Assembly: GCA_963545205.1 (NCBI GenBank)
Contig: CAUUHW010000012.1
Span: forward strand, 7,570 to 71,569
Length of the DNA stretch: 64,000 nt
Source of the DNA: CAUTYU01 sp963545205
GTDB lineage: Bacteria > Desulfobacterota > Desulfovibrionia > Desulfovibrionales > Desulfomicrobiaceae
Direction: 5' to 3'
Part shown: one piece after another, positions 23,825 through 32,162 of the stretch
Layout: every line of letters starts with the position of its first letter
How positions within the stretch are numbered: the stretch's first letter is position 1
Translations under genes and position numbers: made by a program
The notes under the pieces: generated by a model
The model's database searches: none
The model's input: the letters and a program-made list of their open reading frames with translations, nothing else
Told to the model about the DNA's origin: nothing

Positions 23825-25288
23825 ATGATTACTTTCACCGCAGGTCTTTTTAAATTTTTTATAGCAACAACGCTTCTTATTGGCACTCTTGTCAGCTTGT
23901 GTGGATTGCCTGGAAAAAAACAATTTGCGAAGCATTTGTCCTGGAGTGCTGCTGCGGGTATTGTGACAGGGCTATTCATCTATATCGTGGCCTTTGATCA
24001 GGGAGTTGATGTTGAAGCAAAGGTCGTTATTTCTGGCTTGATGCTCATCGCTGGCCTGTTGACGTTTGTGAACGGCTGGAGAGAGAAGTTTGATCATCCT
24101 TTTACTTTCTTATACGTGTCAGGACCGCTGGTTTATATTTTTTTCCTCTCCGTGCTGGGAGTATTCGGATTTGTTCCCTTTGCCCTGTATCAGGCTTTGT
24201 CCCTGACAACTGTCTTGAATACCGAATTGATTCTGAATATTGCCGCTATCTGCCTGGGAACAGCAATTCTCGTGCTTTCTGCATTCTTTTCCGCACATGC
24301 ACTTAATTTTATTGGCAAAAAAGCCAGTCTACCTCTTTTTGCGGTTTTGGTTTTCTTCCCGATTCTCAATGGTTCTGCTGAGGTGATTCTGGGAATGATG
24401 CAGATGCAGTTGATGGAAGTTACAAGTCTGGGGCTTTCCTTTGTTGCCAAGGTCATTGGTTTTCAACATCTTGTTTTATATTTTGAGATTTTTATTTTTT
24501 CTGTCGCAGGGTTCATGTTCTATCTCAAGCGTCCTGTTATGGATGCTGACGCGCTGAATGCGTTAACTAGCTCTGAACGACGGAAAAAAACAGGATATAT
24601 TCTTCAGGAATATCGATGGATAAAAGGTGTTTTTGCTGGTATCCTGCTGGTTCTGGGGCCTCTGCTTTATTATGATCTTTATAACTCTCAGCCCCCAAAG
24701 ATTACCAAGCCTACTCCCGTTACTCAAGGAGAGGATGGATTTATACGGTTCAAAGTTGAAGATGTGAAGGATGGCAATCTGCATCGTTATTCCTATGTAA
24801 CGAGTGATGGCACCAAAGTTCGTTTCTTTCTGATCAACCGCTATCCCGACAGGGTCAAGATCGGAGTTGTTTTTGATTCCTGCCTGGTTTGTGGCGATAT
24901 GGGCTATAACCAGGAAGGCAATGATGTGATATGCCTTGCCTGTAACGTGAGGATGTTTATTCCCTCCATAGGCAAACCAGGGGGGTGTAATCCTATTCCC
25001 ATGAAGTCCAGAATAGTTGGAGACGAGATCGAGATTGCGGTGGAAGATTTGGAAAACGGTGCAGAATATTTTTCTGAAGTTGTTGAAATTGAAGTAAAAG
25101 ATCCTGTTTCCAAGGGAACTCTGGTAAATCTGAAGGCTCCTTTTCGATACGATTATAAGGGGCACACGTTCTTTTTTGAAACTCAGGACAATTACAATAA
25201 ATTCGTGGCAGACCCTGAACAATATACACCCAACTTGAAAAAAAGACCCACGAGGGTGGATGGCTATCCCTCTGAGGAAGGTATATAA
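23825..25288 (+). CDS. DUF2318 Fe-S-like membrane protein of the P19 system
   Basis: 487 aa. The first ~250 residues hold seven or eight hydrophobic segments, including PILNGSAEVILGMMQMQ. Another helix near 270-285 precedes a periplasmic C-terminal domain of DUF2318 type: VVFDSCLVCGDMGYNQEG, then DVICLACNVRMFIPSIG and KPGGCNPIP. The CLVC and CLAC pairs are the presumed metal or Fe-S ligands. This is the counterpart of Campylobacter Cj1660 and FetA-like proteins. With no separate FTR1 permease in the operon, its N-terminal membrane domain may be the actual route through the membrane, which is an inference. Confidence 0.88.
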   Translation: MITFTAGLFKFFIATTLLIGTLVSLCGLPGKKQFAKHLSWSAAAGIVTGLFIYIVAFDQGVDVEAKVVISGLMLIAGLLTFVNGWREKFDHPFTFLYVSGPLVYIFFLSVLGVFGFVPFALYQALSLTTVLNTELILNIAAICLGTAILVLSAFFSAHALNFIGKKASLPLFAVLVFFPILNGSAEVILGMMQMQLMEVTSLGLSFVAKVIGFQHLVLYFEIFIFSVAGFMFYLKRPVMDADALNALTSSERRKKTGYILQEYRWIKGVFAGILLVLGPLLYYDLYNSQPPKITKPTPVTQGEDGFIRFKVEDVKDGNLHRYSYVTSDGTKVRFFLINRYPDRVKIGVVFDSCLVCGDMGYNQEGNDVICLACNVRMFIPSIGKPGGCNPIPMKSRIVGDEIEIAVEDLENGAEYFSEVVEIEVKDPVSKGTLVNLKAPFRYDYKGHTFFFETQDNYNKFVADPEQYTPNLKKRPTRVDGYPSEEGI

Positions 25289-25291
25289 GCA

Positions 25292-26590
25292 ATGTTTTTT
25301 TCCATGTTAAAGCAGGCGTTTTTAAGGGGACGTAAACGGAAGGCTCTGGCTGTTATTACTGTTTTCTTTGCTGCCGGACTTATTACTGCCCTGTCCAATT
25401 TGTCCATCGGTGTAGGCGACCAGATGACTCAGGAGCTGAAATCCTACGGAGCCAATCTTACTGTCGTGCCCCAAAGTGAAAATATACCTCTGGAGATCGG
25501 AGGTATTGATTATAATCCGTTAAAAGGGCGTGTCTTTTTAGAGGAAAAAGATTTGCCTAATATCAAGGATATCTTCTGGCGCCACAATATTGTGGGATTT
25601 GCTCCCTACTTGAAAGCTATTGTTTCCACAGACAGCAATGTACAAGAAAAGCTGTCCTTGACAGGTACATTCTTTGACAAACATCTGCCTGTGCCGGATG
25701 AAGAAGAGTACCGAACCGGTGCCGTGTGGATTTACCCGTATTGGCATGTGGAGGGGAAATGGCCTGATGATACGTCGTTGGAACAGACTGTGGTTGGCTC
25801 AGAGCTGGCAAGACGCAAGGGCTGGCAAGTCGGCCAGGAAATCAGGGTTGCGCTGGCTGATGATCCTGCCCACTCAAGTCTGTTGAAAATTACAGGTATT
25901 CTTTCTACTGGTGGAGCAGAAGAAAATGCCATTGTGGCCCCTCTTGGTGTTGTGCAGAAACTTACTGGTTTGCAGGGGAAGATTCAATCCATTGATGTCA
26001 GCGCCCTGACTGTTCCTGAAGACGCATTGGCGCGCCGCGCCGCCAGAGATCCGGATTCCCTGGATTCCAAGGATTATGACATCTGGTACTGCACGGCCTA
26101 TGTCAGCTCCATTGCCTACCAGCTGGAAGACGCCATTCCCAATGCTTCTGCCAATCCAATCTGGCAGGTGGCAGCCAGTGAAGGGGTGATCATCAAAAAG
26201 ATCCAGCTTTTGATGCTGGTGGTCACCCTGGCAGCCTTTGTTGCCTCGGGACTGGGCATCTCCTCTTTGATGACCACAAGCATTATGGAACGTTCTCCTG
26301 AAATCGGCCTGATGAAGGCCCTAGGTGCTGCCAATGGGGAAGTGTATATGCTGTTTCTGGGAGAATCCGTGATTATCGGCATTCTGGGGGGCTTGCTAGG
26401 CTGGATTGCCGGAACAGGTCTTTCCCAGTTTATCGGTCTGGGAATTTTTGGTTCCTTTGTCCCCATTGTTCCCATTGTACTGCCTGTTATTATTGTTATA
26501 TCAATTCTTATTGCTTTGGCTGGCTCCTTGATTCCTTCCCGCTTAATTACCAAATTATATCCAGCAGAGGTACTTCATGGGCGCAACTGA
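25292..26590 (+). CDS. ABC transporter permease (FtsX/MacB-like), P19 system
   Basis: 432 aa with the FtsX/MacB layout: one N-terminal TM helix (about 18-38), a ~240-residue periplasmic domain beginning MTQELKSYGANLTVVPQ, then three C-terminal helices with SIMERSPEIGLMKALGAANG, the cytoplasmic coupling loop to the ATPase. It overlaps the next permease by 14 nt. Such permeases often use ATP to do mechanical work in the periplasm rather than to transport across the membrane. The pair corresponds to Cj1661/Cj1662 or FetB/FetC. Confidence 0.9.
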   Translation: MFFSMLKQAFLRGRKRKALAVITVFFAAGLITALSNLSIGVGDQMTQELKSYGANLTVVPQSENIPLEIGGIDYNPLKGRVFLEEKDLPNIKDIFWRHNIVGFAPYLKAIVSTDSNVQEKLSLTGTFFDKHLPVPDEEEYRTGAVWIYPYWHVEGKWPDDTSLEQTVVGSELARRKGWQVGQEIRVALADDPAHSSLLKITGILSTGGAEENAIVAPLGVVQKLTGLQGKIQSIDVSALTVPEDALARRAARDPDSLDSKDYDIWYCTAYVSSIAYQLEDAIPNASANPIWQVAASEGVIIKKIQLLMLVVTLAAFVASGLGISSLMTTSIMERSPEIGLMKALGAANGEVYMLFLGESVIIGILGGLLGWIAGTGLSQFIGLGIFGSFVPIVPIVLPVIIVISILIALAGSLIPSRLITKLYPAEVLHGRN

Positions 26591-27740
26591 TCAATCTGTC
26601 TCAAAAGGCCAGTACTTTACCCGCATGCTCTTAAAGTCCCTTCGGGTCCGGAAGCGGCGCGTGGCCATTGCCTTTTTTTCCCTTACCATAGGCGCGATGA
26701 TTATTACTGCGTTTGCCAGTATTTATTTTGATATTTCCATTAAAATGAGCCAGGAACTGCGTACCTATGGAGCGAATTTTTTTGTAGGTTCTGATGAATC
26801 TACAGACAAGCGCACCATTGATTCTTCTGTTTATCAAGATGTCCTGAAAGCTATTCCTTCTGACAAGCTAGTGGGAGGATCTCCGTATCTTTACGGAATT
26901 GTCAGGATTGATCTGGGAAAAGTGGTTATGGTCGGGGTCCAGTTTTCCGGTCTGAAAAAACTCTCTCCTTTCTGGCAGGTGGACGGTAACTGGATCAATG
27001 TGGATTTTGACGAGGCCAATTGCATGGTTGGATATTCCCTGGCCAGGAGAATGGAACTGAAGGTCGGCGACATCTTTGACATGACCAACGCCGAAACCGG
27101 ATTCCAGCACCGTCTGAAAATCAAGGGGATCATGGAAACCGGCCAGGCGGAAGATGAACAGATCCTTGTCAATTATTCCCTGGCAAGCAAGGTTTTGGGG
27201 ATGAAAAATATCATCAACCATGCCATGTTCAGTATTGTCACCAACCAGTTTGATATCCAGGGACTGGCTGACACAATAGAAAGCCAGCATCCTGGAGTTA
27301 CTGCCAAGGTGATTCGCAAGGTTTCCTATTCCGAAGGAAAGATTCTTGGTAAAATCAAGGGGTTGATGGCTCTTGTGGCGATCATTATTCTGGCCACCAC
27401 CACTTTGTGCGTCATGACAACCCTTATGGCCATGGTAGTGGAAAGAAACCATGAAATCGGCCTGATGAAGGCCCTGGGCGCCGAAGACAGGGACATTGTC
27501 CGACAGTTTCTGGTGGAAACCGGCATTATTGCCATTGCCGGAGTCATTGCCGGGTTGATTGTCGGGTTTTTATTGGCCCAGATTCTTGGGCAGGCGGTTT
27601 TCAGTTCCTACATATCGTTCCGAATTGTGGTATTGCCCCTGACCATCGTAATTTCACTGATTGCAGCATTGATTGCTGCCGCAGTACCGGTAAACATGGC
27701 GGTAAAGATCGTACCTGCCCAAGTGCTGAGAGGAGAGTAA
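26577..27740 (+). CDS. ABC transporter permease (FtsX/MacB-like), P19 system
   Basis: 387 aa, paralogue of the preceding gene. TM1 is at about 25-47, then MSQELRTYGANFFVGSDE opens the periplasmic domain; three C-terminal helices carry VVERNHEIGLMKALGAEDRD. The shared ELRTYGAN and HEIGLMKALGA motifs show the two form a heterodimer-type pair. It starts within the upstream gene after GAGG. Confidence 0.9.
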   Translation: MGATDQSVSKGQYFTRMLLKSLRVRKRRVAIAFFSLTIGAMIITAFASIYFDISIKMSQELRTYGANFFVGSDESTDKRTIDSSVYQDVLKAIPSDKLVGGSPYLYGIVRIDLGKVVMVGVQFSGLKKLSPFWQVDGNWINVDFDEANCMVGYSLARRMELKVGDIFDMTNAETGFQHRLKIKGIMETGQAEDEQILVNYSLASKVLGMKNIINHAMFSIVTNQFDIQGLADTIESQHPGVTAKVIRKVSYSEGKILGKIKGLMALVAIIILATTTLCVMTTLMAMVVERNHEIGLMKALGAEDRDIVRQFLVETGIIAIAGVIAGLIVGFLLAQILGQAVFSSYISFRIVVLPLTIVISLIAALIAAAVPVNMAVKIVPAQVLRGE

Positions 27741-27746
27741 CCCAAC

Positions 27747-28430
27747 ATGGATGAAAGAAAAATTATTCTTGAAATTAAGAATCTGTCGAAAAAATTTGGT
27801 GAAGTTGTTGCCCTGGACAGCTTGGATATACAGATCCGGCAGGGAGAATGGGTCTCCATCATGGGGCCTTCGGGATCGGGCAAAACAACCTTGCTGAACA
27901 TTTTGTCCGAACTGGACAGTCCCACCTCTGGCAATTATATTCTGGACGGTGTGGAAACCGCTTCATTAACGGAACAGGAACGCACTGCCATCCGGCGGGA
28001 AAAAATCGGTCTAATTTTTCAGCAGTTTCACTTGGTTCCATATTTAAATGCCCTGGAAAATGTCATGCTGGCCCAATACTACCACAGTATTATTGACCAG
28101 GAAGATGCCAGGGCAGTCCTTGAAAAGGTCGGGCTTGGTCACCGTCTGGATCATTTACCTTCCCAACTGTCCGGCGGTGAACAGCAGCGGGTGTGCATTG
28201 CCCGTGCCCTGATTAATGAACCGGCTATTATTCTGGCAGATGAACCTACGGGTAACCTAGATGAGAAGAATGAAGCCATTGTTCTGGATCTTTTGCGGGA
28301 GCTGCACAAGGAAGGCCGCACCATTATCTTGGTTACCCATAACCCAAGCCTTGGCAAGCACGCGGATCGGATGATTATTCTCCAGCATGGAAAGCTCCAG
28401 CCAAACCCAGACAAAGTACTTGGGCACTAG
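27747..28430 (+). CDS. ABC transporter ATPase, P19 system
   Basis: 227 aa, LolD/MacB-type. Walker A GPSGSGKTT (about 42-50), Q-loop LIFQQFHLVPYL, signature LSGGEQQRVCIARAL, Walker B IILADEPTGNLD, switch VTHNP. It energises the two FtsX-like permeases upstream. The ribosome site GGAGAG lies in the end of the permease gene. Confidence 0.94.
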   Translation: MDERKIILEIKNLSKKFGEVVALDSLDIQIRQGEWVSIMGPSGSGKTTLLNILSELDSPTSGNYILDGVETASLTEQERTAIRREKIGLIFQQFHLVPYLNALENVMLAQYYHSIIDQEDARAVLEKVGLGHRLDHLPSQLSGGEQQRVCIARALINEPAIILADEPTGNLDEKNEAIVLDLLRELHKEGRTIILVTHNPSLGKHADRMIILQHGKLQPNPDKVLGH

Positions 28431-28435
28431 AAATC

Positions 28436-28969
28436 ATGATCGTGAAAGGCAAACAATCAAGATTCTTTGGCAGTTCTGCCTGGAAAGTGTTTCTGATACT
28501 CCTGTGTGCGGCTTGTCTGCTTTTCTGTACTGCCTGTGAAAAAAAAAAGCTGCGGATGGGAGACAGCCTGCCGGAAATTGGCGTTATGGATTTACAGGGC
28601 AACCCCAAAAAACTCCAGGATTATAACAGTAAGGTTCTGATCATCGTATTCTGGCAGGATGCCTGCTGCTCGGATCAGCTTCCCCTGCTCAACAAATTGT
28701 ATCTTCAATATCGTGACCAGGGGCTGGGCATACTGGGAATCAACCTGAACGATACAAAAGAAAAAGTCGGACGTGTGATAAGTGCATTGCAGATAGATTT
28801 CCCCAATGTTCTGGATCAGATGCTCATTACATCAAAACGGTATCAGGTATATGGACTGCCCACTTATTTTATTGTGGGAGAAGACCGGGTGATTCAGGAC
28901 AGAATCATGGGCAATGTCCCCATAACTCATCTGGAAAAGAAAATTCTTCCGCAACTTAACACACCATAG
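28436..28969 (+). CDS. thioredoxin-like lipoprotein with atypical active site
   Basis: 177 aa. A lipoprotein-type signal ends at Cys34 (LLFCTAC). The mature part has the TlpA/ResA fold: GDSLPEIGVMDLQGNP, VLIIVFWQDACCSDQLPLL, GLPTYFIVGED with the cis-Pro. Where TlpA has WCxxC, this protein has DACCSD: two adjacent Cys and no CxxC, so normal dithiol chemistry is doubtful. Thioredoxin-like genes close the P19/Fet operons (Cj1664/Cj1665, FetE/FetF), consistent with its place here. Confidence 0.82.
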   Translation: MIVKGKQSRFFGSSAWKVFLILLCAACLLFCTACEKKKLRMGDSLPEIGVMDLQGNPKKLQDYNSKVLIIVFWQDACCSDQLPLLNKLYLQYRDQGLGILGINLNDTKEKVGRVISALQIDFPNVLDQMLITSKRYQVYGLPTYFIVGEDRVIQDRIMGNVPITHLEKKILPQLNTP

Positions 28970-28986
28970 AAAAAAAGAGAAACTCT

Positions 28987-29508
28987 ATGAAACGAAATAT
29001 TCTGTATGCAGTAACAACCTTATTGGTAAGTTTTGCTCTTTTCCTGCCTGTCATGGCAGAAACTTCCTGGGAAGATGCCATACAATATCCCGCCTGCCCC
29101 TATTGCGGCATGGACCGCCAGAAATATGCCCACAGCCGGATGCTGACCACCTATGATAACAAGAATGTTGTTGGATTTTGCAGCATCCATTGTGCAGCGG
29201 CACAGCTTGCCGTGGAAATGGACAAAAGCCCCCTGACCATTGAAGTTGGAGACCATAATACCCACAAACTGATTGACGCGGAAAAGGCATTCTGGGTGAT
29301 TGGCGGCTCCAAACCCGGCGTTATGACCAAGCGGCCCAAATGGGCCTTTGCAACCCAAAAGGCCGCATCTGCCTTTATCAAGGAATTTGGCGGCGAGCAT
29401 GCAAACTTTGAACAGGCAATGGAAGCGACATACCAGGATATGTACCATGACAGCAATATGATCCGTGAAAAACGCAAAATGAAGGCCACAAAAAAATGCG
29501 CAAACTAG
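28987..29508 (+). CDS. NosL-like periplasmic copper-binding protein
   Basis: 173 aa with a signal peptide (LLVSFALFLPVMA). The NosL signature is YPACPYCGMDRQKYAHSRML, followed by GFCSIHCAAAQL and AFWVIGGSKPGVMTKRPKWA. NosL binds Cu(I) and delivers it to nitrous oxide reductase in denitrifiers; no nos genes are here. The extra CSIHC pair is typical of non-denitrifier NosL relatives. The C-terminal ~30 residues are Met-rich (YQDMYHDSNMIREKRKMK). It begins 17 nt after the thioredoxin-like gene. A copper supply role for P19 is inferred. Confidence 0.85.
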   Translation: MKRNILYAVTTLLVSFALFLPVMAETSWEDAIQYPACPYCGMDRQKYAHSRMLTTYDNKNVVGFCSIHCAAAQLAVEMDKSPLTIEVGDHNTHKLIDAEKAFWVIGGSKPGVMTKRPKWAFATQKAASAFIKEFGGEHANFEQAMEATYQDMYHDSNMIREKRKMKATKKCAN

Positions 29509-29990
29509 GTTTTGCCATTTGCCTTACTGTTCTTGTTTGCGCGTCAGCAGCATGGACACAGGATTCTGCGGTGAAGGGGGAAGCGCCCCCTTCATCCGGT
29601 GTCAGGGATAAATGTCCGGTATGCGGGATGTTCGTTGCCAAGTATCCAGACTGGGTTGCCTCCATGACTGACAAAGATGGCAAGATATTTTTCTTTGATG
29701 GGGTCAAGGATTTGTGCAAGTTTTATTTCGTTCCTGGGAAATATGGCTATAAAGAACCCCCTGCTGGATGGAAGGATATTTCTGTAACAGATTATTATGA
29801 TGTTCGTCCCATTGACGGCCGAAAGGCATTTTATGTCATTGGAAGCGATGTGTATGGCCCCATGGGAAAGGAGCTGATTCCCTTTGAAAGAAAGGAAGAC
29901 GCGCGGGAATTTTTACATGACCATCACGGGACAAGAATCATATCCTTTGAAGAGGTTACAAGGGATCTGCTTCTGTCCCTGGACCAGTAA
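29496..29990 (+). CDS. second NosL-like protein
   Basis: 164 aa with a signal peptide (AICLTVLVCASAAW). NosL core: KCPVCGMFVAKYPDWVASM, FFFDGVKDLCKFYF, DVRPIDGRKAFYVIGSDVYG. It differs from its neighbour by lacking the CSIHC motif and having one Cys in DGVKDLC. It starts inside the preceding gene (13-nt overlap), so the two are coupled and may work as a relay. Confidence 0.85.
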   Translation: MRKLGFAICLTVLVCASAAWTQDSAVKGEAPPSSGVRDKCPVCGMFVAKYPDWVASMTDKDGKIFFFDGVKDLCKFYFVPGKYGYKEPPAGWKDISVTDYYDVRPIDGRKAFYVIGSDVYGPMGKELIPFERKEDAREFLHDHHGTRIISFEEVTRDLLLSLDQ

Positions 29991-30365
29991 GTGAACAAAT
30001 CAAAATACTGGCTGATATTGATTCTGGCGGGATGTTGCGGCCTTGTGCTGATTGGGGGGCACGCAGGATTATCCCACACCCGGAACAAAGATCTGTTTGC
30101 CCGTGAATATCAACTGGTGAAACGGCTTGGTCTTACGGACATCTGTCTGTTTACCGAGGCAAGATACACCCGCCATCTTTCCCAAGCCGACCGTCATGCA
30201 GCGTTTCAGGATGGTCCCTGCTCCCTTGATCATTTTCCCACAGGTTCCATTGCCCTGCCCCTGACACTTGAAAACGCCTCCCTGTATTGTGACCTTTACG
30301 GAATCTGCATTCTGGATTCCCCACACTCCAAAAAAGAATATACAGATGAAAACCTGGTTCACTAG
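29991..30365 (+). CDS. small membrane-anchored periplasmic protein, unknown
   Basis: 124 aa. The GTG start follows the previous TAA with no gap. One hydrophobic N-terminal helix (WLILILAGCCGLVLIGG) anchors a ~95-residue periplasmic part with His residues (HAGLSHTRN, RHLSQADRHAAF) and three Cys in pairs (GPCSLDH, LYCDLYGICIL). I do not recognise a family. Position between NosL genes and an ABC permease suggests a metal- or thiol-linked accessory. Confidence 0.65.
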   Translation: MNKSKYWLILILAGCCGLVLIGGHAGLSHTRNKDLFAREYQLVKRLGLTDICLFTEARYTRHLSQADRHAAFQDGPCSLDHFPTGSIALPLTLENASLYCDLYGICILDSPHSKKEYTDENLVH

Positions 30366-31479
30366 ACAACGTTATCTCATTGAATTTACCCTTTCCGGCC
30401 TGGTCCGGCAAAAATGGAAAAATTTTTCCCTGCTCCTGATTTATACCCTGATGGTCTTTGTTCTTGCCTCTGTCATTTTTTTTTCCCAGGCCGTGAGAAA
30501 TGAAGCAGGGCAGGTGCTGGAAGGAGCACCGCAGCTGGTTGTCCAGAAACTGACTGCGGGCAGGCATGGTCTTATTGAAGGTCAAAGGGCGGAGGAAATC
30601 CGCAGGATTCACGGAGTGCAATCGGCAAAACCACGATTATGGGGGTATTATTACCATCCCCTGGTTCAGGCCAATTTTACCATTATGGCGGCAGATGATT
30701 TTGGCCTGCAATCTTCACAGGCTGCCATTGGAGAAGGAGTCGCCAGGATTCTGGATACTGCCGAAGGTGGTTCCATTTCCATGACAGCCTTTGACGGCAA
30801 GCCCCGAATACTGGAAGTGGCCCGGATTTTTTCCCATGAAAGTTCTCTGTTTTCCTCTGATCTGGTTGTGGTGACAGAGCCGTTTTTCAGGGATCTGTTT
30901 AACATACCAGAAAGTCTTGCCACGGATATTGCCGTTGAAATCAGAAATCCCAGGGAATTTCTGACCATTGCCCGCAAGATCATCAAAAAATTTCCAGACA
31001 CCCGTCCGGTGCTTAAAAAAGAGATTCGGAGTACTTATGAATCCTTGTTTCACTGGCGCAGCGGCATGGCCCTGGTTTTTTTTACCGGAGCAGTGCTGGC
31101 GTTTTTTGTTTTTGCCTGGGACAAGGCCACGGGGTTGAGTGCAACGGAAAAAACAGAAGTGGGGGTACTGAAGGCCCTGGGCTGGGACACTTCGGATATT
31201 TTGATGATGAAGTTCTGGGAAGGGGCTGTCATTTCCCTTACCGCCTTTGTGTTTGGCACCCTGCTAGCCTATGTCCATGTGTTTTTCGCTAAGGGCTTTA
31301 TCATTGCCTCTGCCATCAAGGGATGGTCTGTTTTGTATCCGGATTTTCATCCCGTTCCTGCCGTAGACATATATCAACTGTCCCAGCTCTTTTTTCTGAC
31401 GGTTTTACCCTATGCCTTTTTAACCATTGTACCGGCATGGAAAGTGGCAATTTCTGATCCTGATATGGTGATGCGCTGA
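30346..31479 (+). CDS. ABC transporter permease (FtsX/MacB-like) of the NosL module
   Basis: About 377 aa from ATG 30346; an ATG at 30268 lies inside the upstream gene and is less likely. Layout: TM1 (about 25-47), periplasmic domain starting AVRNEAGQVLEGAPQLVVQK, and three C-terminal helices with TEKTEVGVLKALGWDTSD, the coupling motif. It is distinct from the two P19 permeases. With the next ATPase it forms a separate MacB-like unit, resembling NosDFY-type copper ABC systems in logic though not in sequence. Confidence 0.86.
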   Translation: MKTWFTRQRYLIEFTLSGLVRQKWKNFSLLLIYTLMVFVLASVIFFSQAVRNEAGQVLEGAPQLVVQKLTAGRHGLIEGQRAEEIRRIHGVQSAKPRLWGYYYHPLVQANFTIMAADDFGLQSSQAAIGEGVARILDTAEGGSISMTAFDGKPRILEVARIFSHESSLFSSDLVVVTEPFFRDLFNIPESLATDIAVEIRNPREFLTIARKIIKKFPDTRPVLKKEIRSTYESLFHWRSGMALVFFTGAVLAFFVFAWDKATGLSATEKTEVGVLKALGWDTSDILMMKFWEGAVISLTAFVFGTLLAYVHVFFAKGFIIASAIKGWSVLYPDFHPVPAVDIYQLSQLFFLTVLPYAFLTIVPAWKVAISDPDMVMR

Positions 31480-32162
31480 TGATTGAGCTGCACGAAGTAT
31501 CCAAGATCTTTAACAAGGGCCGCCCAAACGAATTTACCGCCCTCAGCGGAATCTGCCTTTCCATTAAAGACAAGGACCTTGTGATTTTGAATGGCAGCAG
31601 TGGCTCAGGCAAAACCACCATGCTGAGTCTTATTGGCTGTATGGCCCGACCAAGCCAAGGCAGGATTTTTTTGCGGGAACAGGAAATTACCAGCCTGCCG
31701 GAACGGTTTTTATCGGTTTTACGCCAAAAACATTTTGGTTTTATTTTTCAACGTCTGCATCTGATTAAGGGCATGTCCGTGTTGGAAAATGTCATGATTC
31801 CGGCCTATCCAACAGGCCTGCCCTACAACGTCCTGAAAACCAGGGCCACTGAAATTTTGCAGCGGTTTGACATGCAAAACCGCAGCCAGGAAAAGGTGGA
31901 AAATCTGTCCGGCGGCCAGCAGCAGCGGGTTGTCATTGCACGGGCCCTGATAAATGATCCAGACGTGATCATTGCCGATGAACCCACAGCCCATCTGGAT
32001 GCCCATTTGTCACGGGAATTCATGGAAACCATGAGGATTCTCAAACAGAAAGGAAAGACCATCATCATTGCCAGCCATGATCCTTTGGTATCAGAGTCTT
32101 CCCTTGCTGACCGCATTATCCATCTCAAAAATGGCATTATGACCAGGGACGAAATGTTTTGA
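31479..32162 (+). CDS. ABC transporter ATPase of the NosL module
   Basis: 227 aa. Walker A NGSSGSGKTT, Q-loop FIFQRLHLIKGM, signature LSGGQQQRVVIARAL, Walker B VIIADEPTAHLD, switch ASHDP. It pairs with the permease just upstream: its ATG follows directly and overlaps the permease stop (TGATGA). The stop overlaps the next start (TTGA). Confidence 0.93.
   Translation: MIELHEVSKIFNKGRPNEFTALSGICLSIKDKDLVILNGSSGSGKTTMLSLIGCMARPSQGRIFLREQEITSLPERFLSVLRQKHFGFIFQRLHLIKGMSVLENVMIPAYPTGLPYNVLKTRATEILQRFDMQNRSQEKVENLSGGQQQRVVIARALINDPDVIIADEPTAHLDAHLSREFMETMRILKQKGKTIIIASHDPLVSESSLADRIIHLKNGIMTRDEMF

Noticed and set aside
28987..29990. Denitrification (nos) locus
   Set aside because: NosL-like proteins are present, but there is no NosZ, NosR or NosD, and the gene context is P19 iron uptake.
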